A stretch of DNA of 64,000 nucleotides from Athripsodes cinereus (lineage: Eukaryota > Arthropoda > Insecta > Trichoptera > Leptoceridae), in contig OX388319.1 in the NCBI GenBank assembly GCA_947579605.1, forward strand, positions 18,055,447 to 18,119,446, read 5' to 3'. Under the pieces are notes generated by a model, which saw nothing but the letters and a program-made list of their open reading frames with translations, did no database searches and was not told where the DNA came from. Below are positions 59,220 to 64,000 of this stretch, one piece after another; the stretch's first letter is position 1; the number at the start of each line of letters is the position of its first letter. A program made the position numbers and the translations under genes.

Positions 59220-60212
59220 ATGTCTCCGGCAACGCCTAAAAATACTTCTTGTAATGGTTGCGGGAGCGAAGTTAGTCCAACCAAGAGGCTCAAGTGCCTA
59301 AGGTGCATGGAAGGTTTCCATTATGGCTGTGTAGGCCTTACCCCTACGAACTTCAAAAGAATGTCTCAGCTGAACAAGGCCCAATGGAGGTGCGGAGAGT
59401 GTAAAAAGATGGATCCACGGTCAAGTCAGTCTGCCTCTCCAATCCGACAGGGTGCCGCAAGCTGTCACCTGCCTGGTAACGGAGCTGAATCTGCGATAAC
59501 CGCAGATATGACTGAAAGGCTTTCAGCGTTAGAAGACAAGGTAAAGAAAATGCAAGCCACAATTACAGAACTAAAAGACGAGAATCTCAGGAAGGATGGA
59601 ATCATTAAGGAGCTCACTGAGAGAGTGGACCGTGCTGCTGGCGGAGCGGATAGCTCTGTCTTGGTGGAGTTGGCGTCCATGCGAGAGCAGGTGGAGAAAT
59701 TGGAGGGACGGCACGAGCGCCAAGAGAGGGCAGCAAACCGTTCTACTGTGGAGATAAGGGGAGTTCCAGGGCTACCGGAAGAGTCCATTCAGAATCTTAA
59801 GGCCATTTTCTCAAACATTTGTAAAACGGTGGGCGCAGAAGTACGTATGGGTGATGTATGTGAGATCGCAAGAGTTAGGACCAAGGGTGCTATGGGTATC
59901 ATTCACGCCAAATTAAGTACCAACATGGTGAGGGAGGAATTGCTCCTGGCAGTTAGAAATTTTAACCGTACCAAAGTTGGTAACGACAAACTTAATACTT
60001 GTTCACTGGGACTAGCTGGACCACAGTTGCAAGTTTTTATCTCCGAGGCGCTCACACCCAAATCCAGACATCTCCTCTATCTGGCTCGCTGCAAGAAGCG
60101 AGAGAAAAAATGTAAGCACGTCTGGACCAGGGATGGCATCGTACTAGTGAAGGTGGATGAAGGGTCAAAACCAATTGCAATTGACAGTTTAGAAAAGATT
60201 GACTGTTTATAA
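59220..60212 (+). CDS. LINE ORF1 protein: PHD finger, coiled coil, FP25-like domain
   Basis: The first ATG is at 59220 (330 residues). Residues 11-61 form a C4HC3 PHD finger (Cys 11, 14, 26, 29, His 34, Cys 37, 58, 61, with Trp 56). A coiled coil follows (residues about 98-175, LSALEDKVKKMQATITELKD onward, rich in heptad Leu/Glu/Lys). The C-terminal 150 residues (STVEIRGVPGLPEE, VFISEALTPKSRHLLYLARC, VWTRDGIVLVK) have the style of the FP25-like domain found in many insect LINE ORF1 proteins. By family knowledge ORF1 proteins bind the element RNA and form the RNP. No stop or frameshift is seen. Confidence 0.85.
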   Translation: MSPATPKNTSCNGCGSEVSPTKRLKCLRCMEGFHYGCVGLTPTNFKRMSQLNKAQWRCGECKKMDPRSSQSASPIRQGAASCHLPGNGAESAITADMTERLSALEDKVKKMQATITELKDENLRKDGIIKELTERVDRAAGGADSSVLVELASMREQVEKLEGRHERQERAANRSTVEIRGVPGLPEESIQNLKAIFSNICKTVGAEVRMGDVCEIARVRTKGAMGIIHAKLSTNMVREELLLAVRNFNRTKVGNDKLNTCSLGLAGPQLQVFISEALTPKSRHLLYLARCKKREKKCKHVWTRDGIVLVKVDEGSKPIAIDSLEKIDCL

Positions 60213-61636
60213 ATATAATAATTGTGTACGTAATCATTGGTTCTACTGTACCCTGTTTGTGTGTCTATGTTACCTACTCATTTAGGCATTTGCCTATTTC
60301 ATTAGTGCGACCAATGGACAACAAGTGTACTAGCTGTGTGCACCGGGTACTTTTGAGATGATGTTTAAATTATGTTTATTTTTTATGCAGTTGGTTGAAT
60401 GTTTACACTTTATGTTGCACTCTTTTAAATTTGCTTAAACACTATGATTGCTATTGTTGTTTTATTTTATTGTGGAACTACAGTTGCGGTCGATCTACAG
60501 TTATTATAGTGTCACCTCTGGAGTGATTCATTTCGTGTTCTCGTAGAACAGATACCTTCTCTTTCATTTTTAATGTTTTATAATGATTTGCACTTCGCTA
60601 GCATGTCGTAATTGATTACCTAAATTATGGATAGAAATTCTAGAATGAACATACACATTAACCTTATTGTCTTGTAGTGGTATAGATGATAGTACCTACA
60701 TAATAGTTTCCTGCAAACCATGGAAGTGTTGTGTCGGTAAAACAGTCTGTTACTTTCATCGTTATAGTTTATAATAAATATAATTGTTTTCTTTTTTGAA
60801 TTTCAATTACAGTTAACCTTAAAATTTAATATTTGTTTTTTTTTTGTGTAGAACAGATATATAGTATGTTGAGTATTCTGAAAGTTTTATTCATAGTCAA
60901 ATCATGTGAAACGAATTCTATATACCTAATTATTGTTTTTAATCATCTGTTTAATGTGTTTTATCAGTGCTTCCGTTTAATAACAGAATCTATAATGATT
61001 ATATGAATGTGATTTTATAAAGTGTTGCAAATCCTTGTGTATCGTATAGACTTAAAGTATGCCTATCTCACATGCATTTATATATTTTGATCTTGTCATG
61101 TGTTACTATTACTTGTGCATGTGGTGATTGCATATGGATATATGTTACGGGAATAATAATCGGTGAGCGATTTATTTGTTTTTATTTTTATATGTAGTCA
61201 TTATTCTTTTTCACTGTGACTACTGATCAATTATGTTTAATTTTATATTGATTTCCATACCGAGCAAGCATATTTGTTTACTTTTTTACTGTTAATGTTT
61301 TTTTTGTTGTTATTTTAATTTAATTAGATGTAGCTTACGCTCACACAGTGTATGGTAATGTGTTTGTTGATCTTGTGTGATCGTTTGGATACTTTTGTTT
61401 CACAAAGTTATTCATTGTACTTTGAAATATAGAATCTCAGTGATTTATATTGTTGAATTTGTGTAATATCAGGATGATTCGAAATAATTTATACATTTTA
61501 ATATCGACACAGCAACTCACATCTCGCTGGGCCTGATTTTTTTTTTTTTTTTTTTTGTGTTTTTATATATTTTTTTAATAGGTATTGCATGCGCCACACA
61601 TCTCGCGGCGTAACCTGAGTTGCGTTCCGCGGTATA
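60213..61636 (+). other. Long AT-rich spacer between LINE ORFs
   Basis: The 1,424 bases between ORF1 and ORF2 have no supported coding region. They are T-rich and include a run of 19 T at about 61538-61556. Most LINEs of this type have overlapping or closely spaced ORFs. Confidence 0.6.
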
Positions 61637-64000
61637 ATGGCATCTAATGATGTCATTTCTTCTTCCTTTCTTTTCCCATCTCCCCCTTCCTCCCCTACAG
61701 ATGCTATTAATTTATCGGGGTCTTCGACTGTGGATGACAGCTTCAACTGCCTGCGGTCCTCTCTCAGGAATTCTTTTACAGTGAATGCCAAGCACAATAT
61801 CAAGGTATGCCATATCAATGCCCAGAGTGTTCCTTATCATCATGATGAATTAGTGGATACATTTCAGGGTCTTGATTTTCATGCGCTACTGATCTCTGAA
61901 TCGTGGTTAAAACCTACTCTGCCTTCTTCGTTGTTTCAATTATCCGGATTTAAATTGATTCGGAATGACCGTCTGGAGCGACGCGGAGGCGGAGTGTGTA
62001 TATATCTTCGTGACGATCTATCCTATGAGATTATCGAACATTCTTCTTCTAATCATTCTATTGGTTATCCTGAGTACTTGTTTGTTAAGGTGAGTTTATT
62101 ACACTCTTCTGTTCTTCTTGGTGTCATTTATTGTCCTCCCACATCTAACTACTTCGACCACTTGGAAACTTTATTGGAGAATCTGTCTTCTAATCATCAC
62201 AATGTTATCATTATGGGTGATTTCAATACATGTCTATTAAAACACGATACGCGATCAACGAGACTTTTACAAATAACTTCTTCTGCTTGTGTAAACATCC
62301 TTCCTCTGCAACCCACACACGTTCTTCAAAATTCACAATCTCTCATTGATAATATTATAGTTTCTCAAACGAGCATGGTGAGGTCACATGGTCAATTGTC
62401 TGCTTCTGGTTTCTCGCATCATGACCTACTCTTCTTGGTATATTCGCTCAGAGTACCGAAGCCAAAACCTAAAATATCTATGGTTCGCAACTTTCGTCGT
62501 GTTGATACTGCTGCTCTTGTCTCCGATGCCGAGTCTCTTGACTGGGATGGCATTATGCTTGCCGAGTCCATTGATGAAAAGGTAGAGATTCTAAATTGTA
62601 ACATATGTCATCTTCTTGAGAGACATGCTCCGCTTAGAAAAGTTAAAATAAAGAATCCAAACAACCAATGGATGACCGATGACATCCGTAAGCTGATGAG
62701 GCAAAGAGATAGGGCGCGTATCAAGCACAAACTATCTCCAACTGCAGTAAATTGGGTAAATTTCATAAGTCTTCGTAGGTTGTGTGCCAAGAGATGTCGA
62801 AACGCTAAAATATCTTATACTCAGGACTTATTCAAAAATTGCTCCCAAACACAAGCATGGAAACGACTTGACTCGCTGGTGCTCCCTAAACATGGGATGA
62901 CATGTGGTGACCCTACTTTAGATCCGAACGTACTCAATGCACATTTTGCCTCACCTCCCACCATTCTAGATGATGCTACCAAGTTAAACACCTTACAAGG
63001 ATTAAACACTCACTCACGTATATCTGGACCTAGTTTTGATTTCCCTGTCGTGTCAGATTTAGAGGTTAAACGCTGCATTACCTCTATCAAATCCAAAGCT
63101 TCGGGAAGTGATGATATAAGTATAACATTTGTGTCACACTTTCTACATACTATTCTTCCTTATCTCACTCACATCATTAATTGCTCATTCGAAAGTGGCT
63201 CATTTCCAGGAAAATGGAAGAGAGCTTTTATCATTCCACTCCCAAAAAAAAGCACTGTCGCGGGTCCCCAGGACTTTCGCCCCATTTCCATACTTCCTTT
63301 TTTTTCTAAGGTAATAGAAAAACTTGCGTATTTACACTTCAACCAATATCTCACAGAAAATGGTTTTCATAATAATTTCCAATCGGGATTCCGTGAAGGG
63401 CACAGCACAGTAACTGCTCTGGTTAAGATCACAGATGACGTTAGAGTTGCTATGGACAGAGGGTTGCTGACACATTTAACGTTGTTGGATTTTAGTAGTG
63501 CATTCAACTCTGTAGATTTTGATCTACTCTTGGCTACACTCAATCAACTCAATATATCTCCATCTTGTGCTGCATGGTTTGAGTCGTATCTCAGGGGTCG
63601 TGCACAGTGCGTTCGATTGCAGAGTGGTGTTAGTTCTGAGTGGGTGGAATTAAGGGCAGGGGTACCGCAAGGCGGAATCCTCTCTCCCCTTCTATTCTCG
63701 ATTTTTATTAATCCAATTGCGCGACATATTTCATGTCAATATCATCTATACGCGGATGATTTGCAGGTTTATACTCACTTTAAGTTAGATGACCTTGCAA
63801 CTGCAATTGACTGTAAATCACAATGCCTAAAGCAAATTTCTGATTGGGCTTCCAGCAATGGACTCATTCTTAACCCATCCAAATCACAGTCAATATTTAT
63901 AGGGAGCCACCATTTAATTGGTAGACTTAAAAATATAAGGATACCTCCCACGCAAATGAATCACGATACAGTTCCATATTCAAAAACGGTTAGGAATCTT
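61637..64000 (+). CDS. LINE ORF2: endonuclease-reverse transcriptase (incomplete at window edge)
   Basis: From ATG 61637, the first ATG after an in-frame TGA at 61616, the frame is open for 788 codons to the last base. An APE-type endonuclease occupies residues about 55-280 (CHINAQS, LISESWL, GVIYCPP, IMGDFNT near 194, FSHHDL). The reverse transcriptase includes DFRPISILPFFSKVIEK, the catalytic LDFSSAFNS (Asp 618), GVPQGGILSPLLFS and YADD at 705-708. By family knowledge ORF2 nicks the target and copies the element RNA by target-primed reverse transcription. The C-terminus and 3' UTR are outside the window. Confidence 0.93.
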   Translation, partial: MASNDVISSSFLFPSPPSSPTDAINLSGSSTVDDSFNCLRSSLRNSFTVNAKHNIKVCHINAQSVPYHHDELVDTFQGLDFHALLISESWLKPTLPSSLFQLSGFKLIRNDRLERRGGGVCIYLRDDLSYEIIEHSSSNHSIGYPEYLFVKVSLLHSSVLLGVIYCPPTSNYFDHLETLLENLSSNHHNVIIMGDFNTCLLKHDTRSTRLLQITSSACVNILPLQPTHVLQNSQSLIDNIIVSQTSMVRSHGQLSASGFSHHDLLFLVYSLRVPKPKPKISMVRNFRRVDTAALVSDAESLDWDGIMLAESIDEKVEILNCNICHLLERHAPLRKVKIKNPNNQWMTDDIRKLMRQRDRARIKHKLSPTAVNWVNFISLRRLCAKRCRNAKISYTQDLFKNCSQTQAWKRLDSLVLPKHGMTCGDPTLDPNVLNAHFASPPTILDDATKLNTLQGLNTHSRISGPSFDFPVVSDLEVKRCITSIKSKASGSDDISITFVSHFLHTILPYLTHIINCSFESGSFPGKWKRAFIIPLPKKSTVAGPQDFRPISILPFFSKVIEKLAYLHFNQYLTENGFHNNFQSGFREGHSTVTALVKITDDVRVAMDRGLLTHLTLLDFSSAFNSVDFDLLLATLNQLNISPSCAAWFESYLRGRAQCVRLQSGVSSEWVELRAGVPQGGILSPLLFSIFINPIARHISCQYHLYADDLQVYTHFKLDDLATAIDCKSQCLKQISDWASSNGLILNPSKSQSIFIGSHHLIGRLKNIRIPPTQMNHDTVPYSKTVRNL

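Larger units (their letters stand above)
59030..64000 (+). mobile_element. Non-LTR retrotransposon, two ORFs, 3' end beyond window
   Basis: A same-strand pair of a PHD-finger/coiled-coil ORF1 (59220-60212) and an endonuclease-reverse transcriptase ORF2 (61637 to the edge) marks a LINE of the CR1/Jockey-like group. Both frames are undisrupted, so the copy is young. A GC-richer leader from about 59030 may be its 5' UTR. It most likely sits in the AP-2 mu intron after 58335. The 1,424-base spacer between the ORFs is unusually long, so two adjacent elements cannot be excluded. Confidence 0.8.

Noticed and set aside
59465..59788. Minus-strand frame over LINE ORF1
   Set aside because: It is antisense to the PHD/coiled-coil ORF1 and has no recognisable domain.

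Overview
This is AT-rich eukaryotic DNA from an arthropod, most likely an insect. Small conserved exons are separated by introns with GT-AG ends, genes lie far apart, and introns and intergenic DNA are packed with LINE fragments, SINE-like repeats and MITEs. There is no bacterial-type operon. The order of insect cannot be settled from the window. A chitin-binding protein gene and Drosophila-like CTDNEP1 and AP-2 mu sequences favour an insect.

Layout. 1-12065 holds no recognisable host exon; it has a long 5'-truncated LINE reverse transcriptase (minus, about 4567-6600), LINE 3' tails, SINE-like copies and a possible solo LTR. 12066-15503 (plus) is the 3' part of a secreted chitin-binding protein gene (five exons, terminal CBM14 domain), with an RTE-like LINE fragment antisense in its last intron. 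17635-22574 (minus) is a complete splicing factor gene, SF3B4 (six coding exons, 399 aa). 24275-30549 (plus) is a complete CTD nuclear envelope phosphatase gene, CTDNEP1/Dullard (six coding exons, 243 aa). SF3B4 and CTDNEP1 lie head to head across 1.7 kb that is largely filled by MITE-like repeats with a 255-bp tandem duplication. 30550-45100 is a gene-free stretch with many transposon relics. About 45175/47838-52857 (minus) is peroxin PEX14; one intron carries a 2.28-kb hAT transposon that itself contains a nested MITE and a nested LINE tail. 54641-58335 (plus) is the 5' two thirds of the clathrin adaptor AP-2 mu gene; its remaining exons must lie beyond the window. 59220-64000 (plus), presumably inside the next AP-2 mu intron, is a LINE with a PHD-finger ORF1, an unusual 1.4-kb spacer, and an ORF2 (endonuclease plus reverse transcriptase) that stays open to the window edge.

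The host genes are unrelated housekeeping genes (pre-mRNA splicing, nuclear-envelope lipid signalling, peroxisomal import, endocytosis) and do not form a pathway. The most distinctive content is the mobile-element layer: several nonautonomous elements can be delimited to the base by terminal inverted repeats and target-site duplications, and a SINE-like family occurs about eleven times. I found no convincing new cellular system. The points most worth checking are the LINE with a long inter-ORF spacer, the element with reiterated terminal motifs at 27580-28138, the SINE-like family, the nested hAT, a possible non-canonical AP-2 mu splice donor, and the repeat array between two divergent genes.
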